A stretch of DNA of 13,701 nt from CAZMVY01 sp964617875. Lineage in GTDB: Bacteria; Planctomycetota; Phycisphaerae; UBA1845; PWPN01. The notes under the pieces were generated by a model. That model saw only the letters and a list, made by a program, of their open reading frames with translations, did no database searches and was not told the origin of the DNA. The DNA is taken from positions 1 to 13,701 of the forward strand of contig CAZUAI010000115.1 of the NCBI GenBank assembly GCA_964617875.1, given 5' to 3'. A program made the position numbers and the translations under genes. Of this stretch, positions 1-6,518 are shown piece after piece (the first letter of the stretch is position 1; each line of letters starts with the position of its first letter).

Positions 1-2
1 CC

Positions 3-18
3 CTGGCGCTATCGCCAG
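3..18 (-). terminator. Hairpin downstream of bfr, possible terminator
   Basis: A perfect 6-bp stem with a 4-nt loop (CTGGCG, loop CTAT, CGCCAG on the plus strand) lies about 33 nt beyond the bfr stop codon. It could end the minus-strand operon. No T-rich tract is visible after it, and the window ends immediately, so an intrinsic terminator cannot be confirmed. A chance palindrome in GC-rich DNA is a real alternative. Confidence 0.25.
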
Positions 19-51
19 CCGCTTTGACGCCGGCCGCGTGCGAAGGTTGGG

Positions 52-522
52 CTAGTCGCCGGTCTGGTTCGCCAGGTAGTTCTCGAGGCCCATCTGCTTG
101 ATCTGGTCGATCTGTGCCTCGAGCCAGTCCACGTGCGCATCCTCCTCGCGGAGGATCTCCTCGAAGAGGTTCCGCGTGACGGCGTCGCCCAGCTCGTCGG
201 CCAGGTGGATCGCCGCGTTATAGCCGTGGACGGCCGTCTTCTCGGCCTCGAGGTCGTTTTCGATCTGTCGCCGGACGTCCGGGCCGATCTGCGTCGGGTT
301 CATCCGGCCGACCGTCGGCGTGCCTTCCAGGAACAGGATCCGGGCGATGAGCTTCTCGGCGTGCTTCATCTCCTGGATCGCGCGCGCCTCGATGCTCTTG
401 TGCAACCGCTCGTAGCCCCAGTTGTCGCACATCTCCGAGTGGACCATGTACTGTGCGATCGCCGTCAGCTCATCGGCCAGCAACTCATCGAGCTTCTTGA
501 TGACCTTTTCATTGCCCTTCAT
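52..522 (-). CDS. bfr: Bacterioferritin (haem-binding ferritin, iron storage)
   Basis: This 156-aa protein is collinear with classical bacterioferritin (about 158 aa in E. coli), from the MKG start to the 'MGL-NYL' C-terminus. Bacterioferritins form 24-subunit cytoplasmic cages that oxidise Fe(II) at a di-iron ferroxidase centre and store ferric mineral. All ferroxidase ligands are present: E18, E51, H54, E94, E127 and H130. Met52, the inter-subunit haem ligand, is also kept, so this should be a true haem-containing Bfr rather than a haem-free ferritin. The ATG at 520-522 follows a GGAG motif 8 nt upstream. The gene begins 13 nt after the stop of the Gfo/Idh oxidoreductase, so the two are probably co-transcribed and translationally coupled. 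No ferredoxin (bfd) gene is seen next to it. Confidence 0.97.
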   Translation of the reverse strand: MKGNEKVIKKLDELLADELTAIAQYMVHSEMCDNWGYERLHKSIEARAIQEMKHAEKLIARILFLEGTPTVGRMNPTQIGPDVRRQIENDLEAEKTAVHGYNAAIHLADELGDAVTRNLFEEILREEDAHVDWLEAQIDQIKQMGLENYLANQTGD

Positions 523-535
523 AATCGGTTCTCCG

Positions 536-1708
536 TCAGCAGCTTCGCAGCATCTCGTTCCACGTCACGACGCGGCGCTCGTCCACCGCCTTGCGCACCA
601 GCAGGGCCACCAGCGAGGCGTTCCGCCCGTTGGCCACGGGCGCCAGGACCGGCTTGCCCTCGGTAACGCTCTCGACGAAGCACCGCAACGATTCCTGCGT
701 GTCGTCGCCGGCGAACTTCTTCAGCGGCTCGACCTTCCGGCTCTTGTCATGCACCGCGATCCTGTCGCCGCCGATCTCGACCGCGCCCTGCGTGCCGATG
801 ACCTTCTTGCACATCCCGCCGAAGCCGTCGGGGTCGATCCAGCCGTGGGCGTAGTGGACGATGAAGTTGCCCGGGTACTCGAGAATGGCGGCATAGTAGT
901 TGGTCACCCGGTTCTTCGGATCGTTGTGGAGGTCGCGCCGGCCCATGCCGTACGCCTGCAGCGGCGTCGCCTGCGCCGCCCAGTTCATGAGGTTGAATTC
1001 GTGGCACGCCTGCTCGAGCATCCAGTCGCCGGACTTCTCGCGGTACTCGAACCAGCCCTTCAGCGGCAGGCCGTTGTGGCGCCAGAAGCGGCCCTCGACC
1101 GGCTCGCCGATCTCACGCCGGTGCACACGGCCGATCGAGTCGATGAAGTTCGGGTTGCACATCCACTGGAAGCCGACCTGGACCTTGAGCGCCGGGTTCG
1201 CGGCCGCGGCGGCGGCGACGGCATCCACCTCGGCCACCGTGATCCCCAGCGGCTTCTCGCCGTAGATGTGCTTGCCGCGCTCGATCGCGGCCAGCATGAT
1301 CCGCGCGTGCTCGAAGCATGGCGTGGCGGTCACGACGGCGTGGAGGTCTTTGCGGTCGAGCAGCCGCTTGAAGTCGTCGGGGCCGTTGCCGTAGGGCTCG
1401 GGAGCCTTGCCCTCGGCGTTCCTGACGGCCTGGCAGGCGTTGTCCAGATTGGCTTTGTTGATGTCGCACACCGCGACGACCTGCTGGCCCTTGAGCTTCA
1501 GGAAGGCGTTCAGCAGGCCGGTGCCGCGCCCGCCGACGCCGATGAAACCGACCCTGATCGGCTGGCCCGGCTCAATCGTCGTCGGCGGCGCCCCGGGGCC
1601 CACTCGCTGCGGCCCGGCGCTCATCTCCGCACAGCCGGCGGCTCCCAGCCCGGCGACCACGCCGGCGGCCCCGATCCTCAGCACTTCTCGTCGCGTAAGG
1701 TGATCCAC
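536..1708 (-). CDS. Gfo/Idh/MocA-family oxidoreductase with Tat leader
   Basis: This is a 390-aa NAD(P)-dependent oxidoreductase of the Gfo/Idh/MocA family, whose members usually act on sugars, inositols or other polyols. The substrate cannot be told from sequence. The N-terminus (TRREVLR at residues 5-11, then a Gly/Ala-rich hydrophobic run to Cys26) is a twin-arginine signal; the AAGC before Cys26 is only a weak lipobox. The mature protein has the Rossmann motif GVGGRG (57-62), the EKP motif (151-153) that supplies the family's conserved lysine, and a C-terminal domain with His236 in EQACHEF, the likely catalytic His. GTG at 1706-1708 was chosen because a full AGGAGG lies 7 nt upstream and the Tat motif follows at once. 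The open frame runs upstream to 1924, but that part looks non-coding. Exported Gfo/Idh proteins are common in planctomycetes. The gene is followed by bfr after 13 nt. Confidence 0.9.
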   Translation of the reverse strand: MDHLTRREVLRIGAAGVVAGLGAAGCAEMSAGPQRVGPGAPPTTIEPGQPIRVGFIGVGGRGTGLLNAFLKLKGQQVVAVCDINKANLDNACQAVRNAEGKAPEPYGNGPDDFKRLLDRKDLHAVVTATPCFEHARIMLAAIERGKHIYGEKPLGITVAEVDAVAAAAAANPALKVQVGFQWMCNPNFIDSIGRVHRREIGEPVEGRFWRHNGLPLKGWFEYREKSGDWMLEQACHEFNLMNWAAQATPLQAYGMGRRDLHNDPKNRVTNYYAAILEYPGNFIVHYAHGWIDPDGFGGMCKKVIGTQGAVEIGGDRIAVHDKSRKVEPLKKFAGDDTQESLRCFVESVTEGKPVLAPVANGRNASLVALLVRKAVDERRVVTWNEMLRSC

Positions 1709-1715
1709 GAATGAT

Positions 1716-1721
1716 CCTCCT
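1716..1721 (-). promoter_or_regulatory. Strong Shine-Dalgarno setting the GTG start of the oxidoreductase
   Basis: On the minus strand AGGAGG sits 7 nt before GTG 1706-1708. It decides the start of the Gfo/Idh gene against upstream in-frame alternatives and places the Tat motif at the very N-terminus. Confidence 0.8.
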
Positions 1722-1877
1722 GAGGTCCTGGAGTAACGTCCCGGCGGCCTTGCGAAGCATCCGACATCGGCTTCCCGCCACCGGGCAGCGTAGAGGGTAG
1801 CAGGAGGCCTGGCCCTCGTCCAGTCGCGGGCTTTGCCCCGTTCTCGTTTTCTTGTGTTGCCGTGTGCGGCGCCGCTG

Positions 1878-2828
1878 TCACGTCTTGCTGATGTGACAGG
1901 GGTACTTGCGGACGTGGGCCTCAATGTGGTCGGCGTAGCGCTGCATGGTCGTCGCGAGCGTCTCGGTGTCGTCTTTCTCGACGGCCGGGTCCACGAGCGG
2001 CCCCTCGACGATGAGCCGGAAGTAGAAGTCCCTGCGCGAGACGACGAACCCCTGGAGAATCGGTGCCCCGCACCGCAGCGCGATCCGCACGGGGCCCGTG
2101 AGGAACTCGCGCCGCTGGCCGAAGATCTCGACGGGCAATGTCTTCAGGTGGGCGCCGCGCTCGTGCTCGACGTCCGGGGCGCTGCCCAGGATGTACCCGC
2201 TCTCGAAGCACCGGTACAGGTCGCGGGGGAACGAGTCGGCGAAGAACACGCGGATCGCGCGGAACTCGGGGAACGTCTCCGCGTACTTGTCCTGCACGTA
2301 CTTTCGCAGCGGGCCCTCGTTGCGGTCGCGCACGCCGGCCACGCGGTAGCCCAGCAGTGCCATGAGGAGCCCCGCCACGTGCTGCGAGCCGTAGTGCGAA
2401 AGCGCGACGTAGGCCCCGCGGTTGCGTGCCAGGGCCTCGTCGAGGATCTCCTTGCCGAAGAACCGTACGCGGTTGAGGATCTTTTCCCGCGGCAGCCTGT
2501 CGAAGATCAGGTAGAAGAGCTTGTCGCAGCGGATCCGCATGAAGTGCCGCCACGTCGCCCGCCGTGCCAGGGCGTCCGTGAGCCGGTCGCCGTAGATGAC
2601 CGCCAGTCGGTCGCGGAACTTCCGCCGCCGCTTGTGGTTGACGAGGTACTCGCACGTCCCGAAGAACTGGCCGAACAGGTACAGGCCCTTCAGCGAGAAG
2701 CACCGGGCCCACCCCCAGAGAAACCCCCGGACGACGGCGTACTTGAACCGCGGCCACCAGCCGAGGGTTTCGGTCCCTTCGGTTCGCGGGGCTTCCGTCG
2801 CGACGGCAGTGAGTTCGTCAGCGCTCAT
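1878..2828 (-). CDS. LpxL/HtrB-like lipid acyltransferase, atypical active site
   Basis: This 316-aa protein resembles the LpxL/HtrB/MsbB family (COG1560), inner-membrane enzymes that add secondary acyl chains to lipid A or related glycolipids. The similarity is in overall layout: an N-terminal amphipathic/hydrophobic region (about 25-60), the central histidine motif after a short beta strand (VALSHYGSQH, residues 141-150), a GYRVAGVRDRNEGPL stretch, a 'GYILGSAPDVE' stretch in the position of the family's GxxxxxxxD region, FGQRREFLTGP, and ALRCGAPILQGFV. The C-terminal RYADHIEAHVRKYP is also typical. The canonical HX4(D/E) motif reads H145-YGSQ-H150, so the acidic partner is replaced by His. 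The ATG at 2826-2828 is the only reasonable start, but no Shine-Dalgarno precedes it. The gene stands alone, 91 nt after the PHP gene and 169 nt before the oxidoreductase. Other acyltransferase or inactive paralogue roles are possible. Confidence 0.72.
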   Translation of the reverse strand: MSADELTAVATEAPRTEGTETLGWWPRFKYAVVRGFLWGWARCFSLKGLYLFGQFFGTCEYLVNHKRRRKFRDRLAVIYGDRLTDALARRATWRHFMRIRCDKLFYLIFDRLPREKILNRVRFFGKEILDEALARNRGAYVALSHYGSQHVAGLLMALLGYRVAGVRDRNEGPLRKYVQDKYAETFPEFRAIRVFFADSFPRDLYRCFESGYILGSAPDVEHERGAHLKTLPVEIFGQRREFLTGPVRIALRCGAPILQGFVVSRRDFYFRLIVEGPLVDPAVEKDDTETLATTMQRYADHIEAHVRKYPCHISKT

Positions 2829-2842
2829 GTCGTTGCGGGACC

Positions 2843-2870
2843 AGTATACGACGTGTCAGTTGCCTGTTCC
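2843..2870 (-). promoter_or_regulatory. Candidate sigma-70 promoter for the acyltransferase
   Basis: On the minus strand GGAACA (2865-2870), a 16-nt spacer and TATACT (2843-2848, 5 of 6 to consensus) lie just before the ATG at 2828. Transcription would start near 2836, leaving a leader of only about 8 nt with no ribosome-binding site, so the message would be nearly leaderless. The -35 match is weak (3 of 6). Confidence 0.4.
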
Positions 2871-2919
2871 ACCCGGGGCGTCCGCGTCTTGCGGGGCCGG
2901 CATTCGCCGGGGGGTTTTG

Positions 2920-3750
2920 TCAGGCGATGGGAACGGGCTCGAGCCTGCGATCGCGGAAGACGGCGAGGGAGTCGATGCCGTTTTGCCTGAGGATCCGCGT
3001 CGCCTCGGGCAGGCCGGCGCCGACGTGGGCGGCCGTGTGTGCATCGCTGCCGATCGACATGCAGCGGCCGCCGAGTTCGCGGTAGCGGCGGACTGTGTCG
3101 GCGGCCGGGAAGCACTCGCCGACCTCCTGCCGGACGCCGCTCATGTTGACCTCCGGGATGATGTCGGAGGCGAGGCACGCCCGCAGGATCTCGTCGATCA
3201 GCCCCGCGAACGGCCGAACGTCGTACGTGTGAAAGTACCGTTGGGTGTACCGCTTGACGAGGTCGATGTGGCCGAGGACGTCGAACATCCGCCTGCCGTC
3301 GCGGACTTGCGTGCCCGCGAACCGGGCGGCGTCCAGCACGGCGCGAAGGTACATCTCCGTGCCGGTGCGGGCGTCGAGCCGGTTCCAGTGTTCGCGGAAG
3401 TGCAGTGCGCGGCCCTGGAACCAGTGTACGCTCAGTACGACCAGATCGAATTCGTGCCCGGCGAGGAACTCGAGGATGTAGTCCATCCGCTCCGGCTGGT
3501 AGCAGACCTCGATGCCGTGGCCGATGACGATGCGGCCGCCGTACTTCCGGCGGAGCGGGAGGATTTCCGCCCGCAGGGCGTCGTAGCGGTAACGGCAGTG
3601 CGGCCATTCGATCGGCTGGGTGTCGAAGTGGTCGGTGAACGTGAGCCCGGCGAGTCCCGCGTCGATCGCCGCTTGCACCATGACTTCCGGCGGTTCCTCG
3701 CAGTCCGTCGAGTAGTGGGAGTGCAGGTGCTGGTCGAAGAGGGGCATCAT
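2920..3750 (-). CDS. PHP-domain phosphoesterase, histidinol-phosphatase-like
   Basis: This 276-aa protein has the PHP fold of the HisK/HisJ-type histidinol-phosphatases, which hydrolyse L-histidinol phosphate to histidinol in histidine synthesis using a trinuclear metal site. The metal motifs appear in family order: DQHLHSHYSTD with H8, H10 and D16; FTDH (H41); GHGIEV (H78, E81); SVHW (H109); GHIDLV (H161); and SDAH (D236, H238). The stretch EVNMSGVRQEVGECFPAA before a GG turn and SDAH is typical of histidinol phosphatases. No other his gene is in the window, so a different phosphoester substrate is possible. ATG 3748-3750 is chosen; ATG 3745 and GTG 3754 are alternatives and none has a clear Shine-Dalgarno. 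The open frame extends to 3825 but that part is the palindromic repeat. The gene lies 99 nt downstream of frr. Confidence 0.85.
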   Translation of the reverse strand: MMPLFDQHLHSHYSTDCEEPPEVMVQAAIDAGLAGLTFTDHFDTQPIEWPHCRYRYDALRAEILPLRRKYGGRIVIGHGIEVCYQPERMDYILEFLAGHEFDLVVLSVHWFQGRALHFREHWNRLDARTGTEMYLRAVLDAARFAGTQVRDGRRMFDVLGHIDLVKRYTQRYFHTYDVRPFAGLIDEILRACLASDIIPEVNMSGVRQEVGECFPAADTVRRYRELGGRCMSIGSDAHTAAHVGAGLPEATRILRQNGIDSLAVFRDRRLEPVPIA

Positions 3751-3775
3751 GGTCACCGAAGACAGCGCTCGCTGC

Positions 3776-3825
3776 GTGGCACGGGCATCCTGCCCGTGGA
3801 CTTGCGGCCTGGAAGGCCGTGCCAC
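3776..3825. repeat. Intergenic palindromic (REP-like) element with nested hairpins
   Basis: A 50-bp element fills most of the gap between frr and the PHP gene. Its ends are a perfect 9-bp inverted repeat, GTGGCACGG (3776-3784) and CCGTGCCAC (3817-3825). Inside are two perfect hairpins: CACGGGCA/TGCCCGTG with loop TCC (3780-3798) and CGGCCT/AGGCCG with loop GGA (3805-3819). The outer arms overlap both hairpins, so the long-range and local pairings are mutually exclusive. Translated on the minus strand it gives a peptide of the 'HGQDARAT' type, which I recall from many spurious planctomycete ORFs; that would fit an interspersed repeat family. No T-tract follows, so it is not a canonical terminator, though it could affect read-through or mRNA ends. 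Confidence 0.7.
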
Positions 3826-3849
3826 GGACGAGGGACCGCGCCTCTGCGG

Positions 3850-4416
3850 TCAGACCGCCTGGATCTCCTTCGTCTTGGCCGCCAGCAGGTCGTCCACCTG
3901 CTTCTCGTACTTCTCGGTCAGCTTCTGGATACGCTCGCGGAGCTTCTCGGCGTCGTCCTCGGGGATGGTGCCTTCCTCCTCCTCGGCATCAACGAGCTTG
4001 TTGGCGTCGCGGCGGGCGTTGCGGATCGCCACACGCTGGGCCTCGGCGAGCTTCTTCACGTGGCCGGTGAGCTGCTGGCGGCGCTCGCCGGACAGGGGCG
4101 GCACGGGCAGGCGGATGACCTTTCCGTCGCCCATCGGCGTGATGCCGATGTCGGAATGCTGGATCGCCCGTTCGATGTCCTTGCCGGTGCCCGGATCGAA
4201 CGGCTTGATGAGGATCATGGTCGGGTCGGGCGTGGATAACGCGGCAAGCTCCCGCAGCTCCATCGTGGAGCCGTAGGAGGCCACCTCGACCTTGAGGTGT
4301 TCGACGAGCCCCGTTGAGGCCCGTCCCGTCCGGACGCCCCGCATCTCCTGCTTGAAGTACTCGACGGCCTTCTCCATCGACGCTTCGCACTCAAACTCGA
4401 TCTCGTCGGCTGGCAT
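3850..4416 (-). CDS. frr: Ribosome recycling factor
   Basis: This 188-aa protein matches ribosome recycling factor over its full length (usual length about 185 aa). RRF acts with EF-G in the cytoplasm to split the post-termination ribosome. Visible hallmarks are the N-terminal helix with RTGRAS (29-34), the VASYGSTMELRELAALSTPD stretch that opens the beta-sandwich domain, MILIKPFD, the SDIGITPMGDGKVIRLPVPPLSGERR segment near the second hinge, and a charged C-terminal coiled-coil helix ending near KTKEIQAV. The ATG at 4414-4416 has GGGAG 9 nt upstream. frr usually follows pyrH (often with tsf and rpsB); none of these is seen upstream here, because the neighbouring gene is divergent. A promoter candidate lies about 140 nt upstream. 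Confidence 0.97.
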   Translation of the reverse strand: MPADEIEFECEASMEKAVEYFKQEMRGVRTGRASTGLVEHLKVEVASYGSTMELRELAALSTPDPTMILIKPFDPGTGKDIERAIQHSDIGITPMGDGKVIRLPVPPLSGERRQQLTGHVKKLAEAQRVAIRNARRDANKLVDAEEEEGTIPEDDAEKLRERIQKLTEKYEKQVDDLLAAKTKEIQAV

Positions 4417-4559
4417 ACAGTCGTACTCCCGGGTTGCGGACTCGCTTCCGCATCATCAAACCACCGCCGGTCCGGCTCCGCCCGCCCGAAGGCGAACCGC
4501 CGCGGCAACGTCCCCCGCCGGACGGCCGGATTCGGGGCCCGTTCCATCCTGACCGGTGT

Positions 4560-4587
4560 ATTGTACGGCCGGTTCGTCGCGCGACAA
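4560..4587 (-). promoter_or_regulatory. Candidate sigma-70 promoter for frr
   Basis: On the minus strand TTGTCG (4582-4587, 4 of 6), a 16-nt spacer and TACAAT (4560-4565, 5 of 6) form the best -35/-10 pair I found in the window. Transcription would start near 4553, giving a leader of about 136 nt. Confidence 0.5.
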
Positions 4588-4793
4588 GAGACGACACCCC
4601 GTCGCTGCGCACGGCAACAGCGCAAGACGGGACGGCGAATGAGTGGGAGACGGGAAACGGGCAGAAGACCCTTCGGATTGTCGTTCGTTGCCCGGTTGGC
4701 CATCCTTCGCCCCGGCTTGCGTCGCTCCGTCGCCTTATCACTTCCTCCCCCCGGGGCTTCTGTTTCCATCTGTCCCCTGGCGTTGCGCGGGGG

Positions 4794-4799
4794 TATACT
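4794..4799 (+). promoter_or_regulatory. Candidate -10 element for the AmmeMemoRadiSam genes
   Basis: TATACT (5 of 6 to the sigma-70 -10 consensus) lies 27 nt before the ATG at 4827. A start near 4806 would leave a leader of about 20 nt containing the GGAGG at 4815-4819. No recognisable -35 stands 16-18 nt upstream, so an activator or another sigma factor might be needed. Confidence 0.4.
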
Positions 4800-4826
4800 G
4801 GTAGGACAGTTTGCGGAGGCCAGACG

Positions 4827-6365
4827 ATGTGCGTGGGATGGTCGCGTCGATCGGCGGGGGCGGCGATCGCCAGCCTGATCCTGGCAAGCAATTACCTGAT
4901 GGCAGCGGAGGCGGGCAACATGATACGGCCGGCCGGTTTTGCGGGAAGCTGGTATCCGGGCGGGGCGGAGGAGCTGGCGAAGTATGTGGACGGCCTGCTC
5001 GACAAGGCCCCGGCGACGACGATCTCCGGCAAGCCGATTGCCGTCATCGCGCCGCACGCGGGGTATCCGTACAGCGCGGCCGTCGCGGCGGCGGGGTATC
5101 GTTGCCTGCGGGGGCAATCGTACAAGCGGGTCATCGGGATCGCGTTCAGCCATCGTTATGCCGGGTCCTATCAGGGCGTGGATGTGCCGCGCGAGTGGAC
5201 GGCCTACAAGACGCCGCTGGGCGAGGTGCCGGTGGACGGCGAGGCGTGCGAAGCCCTGCTCAAGAAGCCCGGGTTCGTCTCGAAGCCCGGCGTGGACGGT
5301 CAGGAGCACTCGCTCGAGCTGCAGTTGCCGTTCCTGCAGCGGACGCTCAAGAACTTTCGCCTCGTGCCGTTGTACGTCGGGCGTATGAAGCCGGGCGACT
5401 ACACCGAGGCGGCGAAGGGAATTCTGCCGCTGCTCGATGAAGATACGCTGATCGTCGTCAGCACCGATTTTACGCACTACGGGCCGAACTATGACTACGT
5501 GCCGTTCAAAGGCGATGTGCCCGGGAAGCTGCGCGAGTACGCCGACGCGGCTGCCGCCGCGATCCAGAACGGTGACGTGGACGGCTTCCTCGAGCACCTC
5601 GCGAAGACCGACGACACGATCTGCGGGCGGAACCCGGTCACGCTGCTGCTGCGGACGCTCTCGATGCGGGCCGGCGCAACGGGCGTGCGGACGGCGTTCG
5701 ACACATCCGGCAACATGACCGGCGACTACGCGAACAGCGTGACGTACCAGTCGTTCGTCTTCACGCGCCGTCCGGGGACGCTCGGGGCGCCCGAGCGCGA
5801 GGCGCTGCTCAAGCTCGCGAGGGAAACGGTGACGGCCGTGTTGGGCAGAAAACCTCCGCCAAGCCCCAAGGCCGAGGACCTGCCGGCCGGCGTGCGGAAG
5901 GATGGAGCGTGTTTCGTCACGCTCCAGAACCGCGGTGAGTTGCGCGGCTGCATCGGCACCATGATCGCGCAGGGGCCGCTCTATCAGGCGGTGATCCACA
6001 ACGCCATCGCGGCGGCGACCGAAGATCCGCGGTTCTTCGGCAACCCGGTAACCGCGGGCGAACTGCCGCAAATCCACATCGAGATCAGCTATCTGACGCC
6101 CATGAAGAGGATCACCGACGTTCGCGAAGTGATCATCGGACGGCACGGGCTGCACATCGTGCTGGGCTACCGGCGCGGCGTGCTGCTGCCGCAGGTCGCG
6201 TACGAACGGGGTTGGAGCCGCGACGAGTTCCTGACGCAGGTTTGCCACAAGGCCGGCCTGCCGCCGGATGCGTGGAAGGATCCGAAGGCCGAGCTTTCAA
6301 CCTTCGAGGCGGAGGTCTTCGGCGAGCCGGAGCATCCGGCGACGCAGCCGGGCGCGCGGCAATGA
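4827..6365 (+). CDS. AmmeMemoRadiSam MEMO-AMMECR1 fusion, with signal peptide
   Basis: This 512-aa protein fuses the system's B and A components. Residues 1-30 form a signal peptide (SRR at 6-8, hydrophobic 10-27, AEAG after it). The MEMO domain (about 33-305) starts RPAGFAGSWYPG and keeps H77 in APHAGY, H109 in SHRYAG, H217 in STDFTHYG and C266 in TICGR. These match the order and approximate spacing of human MEMO1 His49, His81, His192 and Cys244. It also has EHSLELQLPFLQ. The AMMECR1 domain (about 322-490) carries the signature LRGCIG (372-377) and the IHIEISYLTPM segment. Family members are related to class III dioxygenases, and metal binding is likely; the reaction is unknown. ATG 4827 has GGAGG 7 nt upstream. 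A start at Met32 would remove the signal and lacks a good ribosome-binding site. DUF362 and the radical SAM partner follow on the same strand. Confidence 0.93.
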   Translation: MCVGWSRRSAGAAIASLILASNYLMAAEAGNMIRPAGFAGSWYPGGAEELAKYVDGLLDKAPATTISGKPIAVIAPHAGYPYSAAVAAAGYRCLRGQSYKRVIGIAFSHRYAGSYQGVDVPREWTAYKTPLGEVPVDGEACEALLKKPGFVSKPGVDGQEHSLELQLPFLQRTLKNFRLVPLYVGRMKPGDYTEAAKGILPLLDEDTLIVVSTDFTHYGPNYDYVPFKGDVPGKLREYADAAAAAIQNGDVDGFLEHLAKTDDTICGRNPVTLLLRTLSMRAGATGVRTAFDTSGNMTGDYANSVTYQSFVFTRRPGTLGAPEREALLKLARETVTAVLGRKPPPSPKAEDLPAGVRKDGACFVTLQNRGELRGCIGTMIAQGPLYQAVIHNAIAAATEDPRFFGNPVTAGELPQIHIEISYLTPMKRITDVREVIIGRHGLHIVLGYRRGVLLPQVAYERGWSRDEFLTQVCHKAGLPPDAWKDPKAELSTFEAEVFGEPEHPATQPGARQ

Positions 6366-6457
6366 TCCGGGCGATGCGGCTCCGGGCCCGGGTTGCCTGC
6401 ACGGCGGCGGGCGATCCCGGTCCTGCAGATTTCCAGGCCTGGCGGGCCCGCTGAGGC

Positions 6458-6463
6458 TAGAAT
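6458..6463 (+). promoter_or_regulatory. Weak candidate -10 upstream of the DUF362 gene
   Basis: TAGAAT (5 of 6) lies 55 nt before the ATG at 6519, inside the 153-nt gap after the MEMO-AMMECR1 gene. A 10-bp perfect palindrome, CCAGGCCTGG (6433-6442), lies where a -35 or operator would be, but no -35 hexamer is recognisable. Co-transcription from the upstream gene is equally plausible. Confidence 0.25.
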
Positions 6464-6518
6464 AGACGGGTGAAAGTCGCCGCCTGTCATCGTGGCGTCG
6501 ATCGGAGGACAACAGGTC

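Larger units (their letters stand above)
4417..4826. other. Divergent intergenic region between frr and the MEMO-AMMECR1 gene
   Basis: These 410 bp hold no gene I can support. Open frames crossing it in both directions are low-complexity Arg/Pro-rich shadows of GC-rich DNA. It contains a good promoter candidate for frr (4560-4587, minus) and a -10-like element for the plus-strand gene (4794-4799). The predicted frr leader is about 136 nt, GC-rich and capable of local pairing, but I see no known riboswitch or ribosomal-protein leader. Confidence 0.6.

Noticed and set aside
1709..1924. N-terminal extension of the Gfo/Idh open frame to 1924
   Set aside because: It would bury the Tat motif internally and ignore the AGGAGG-GTG start; its composition is Arg-rich, as in shadow frames, and it overlaps the acyltransferase end.
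2897..2910. CCGGC/GCCGG hairpin followed on the plus strand by TTTT, looking like a terminator
   Set aside because: The T run is on the plus strand, where no gene ends. For the minus-strand PHP gene it has only a 5-bp stem with no T-tract.
4215..6248. Long minus-strand open frame (677 codons) opposite the MEMO-AMMECR1 gene
   Set aside because: Antisense shadow of a high-GC gene; Arg/Pro/His-rich with no motif, while the plus frame carries intact family motifs.
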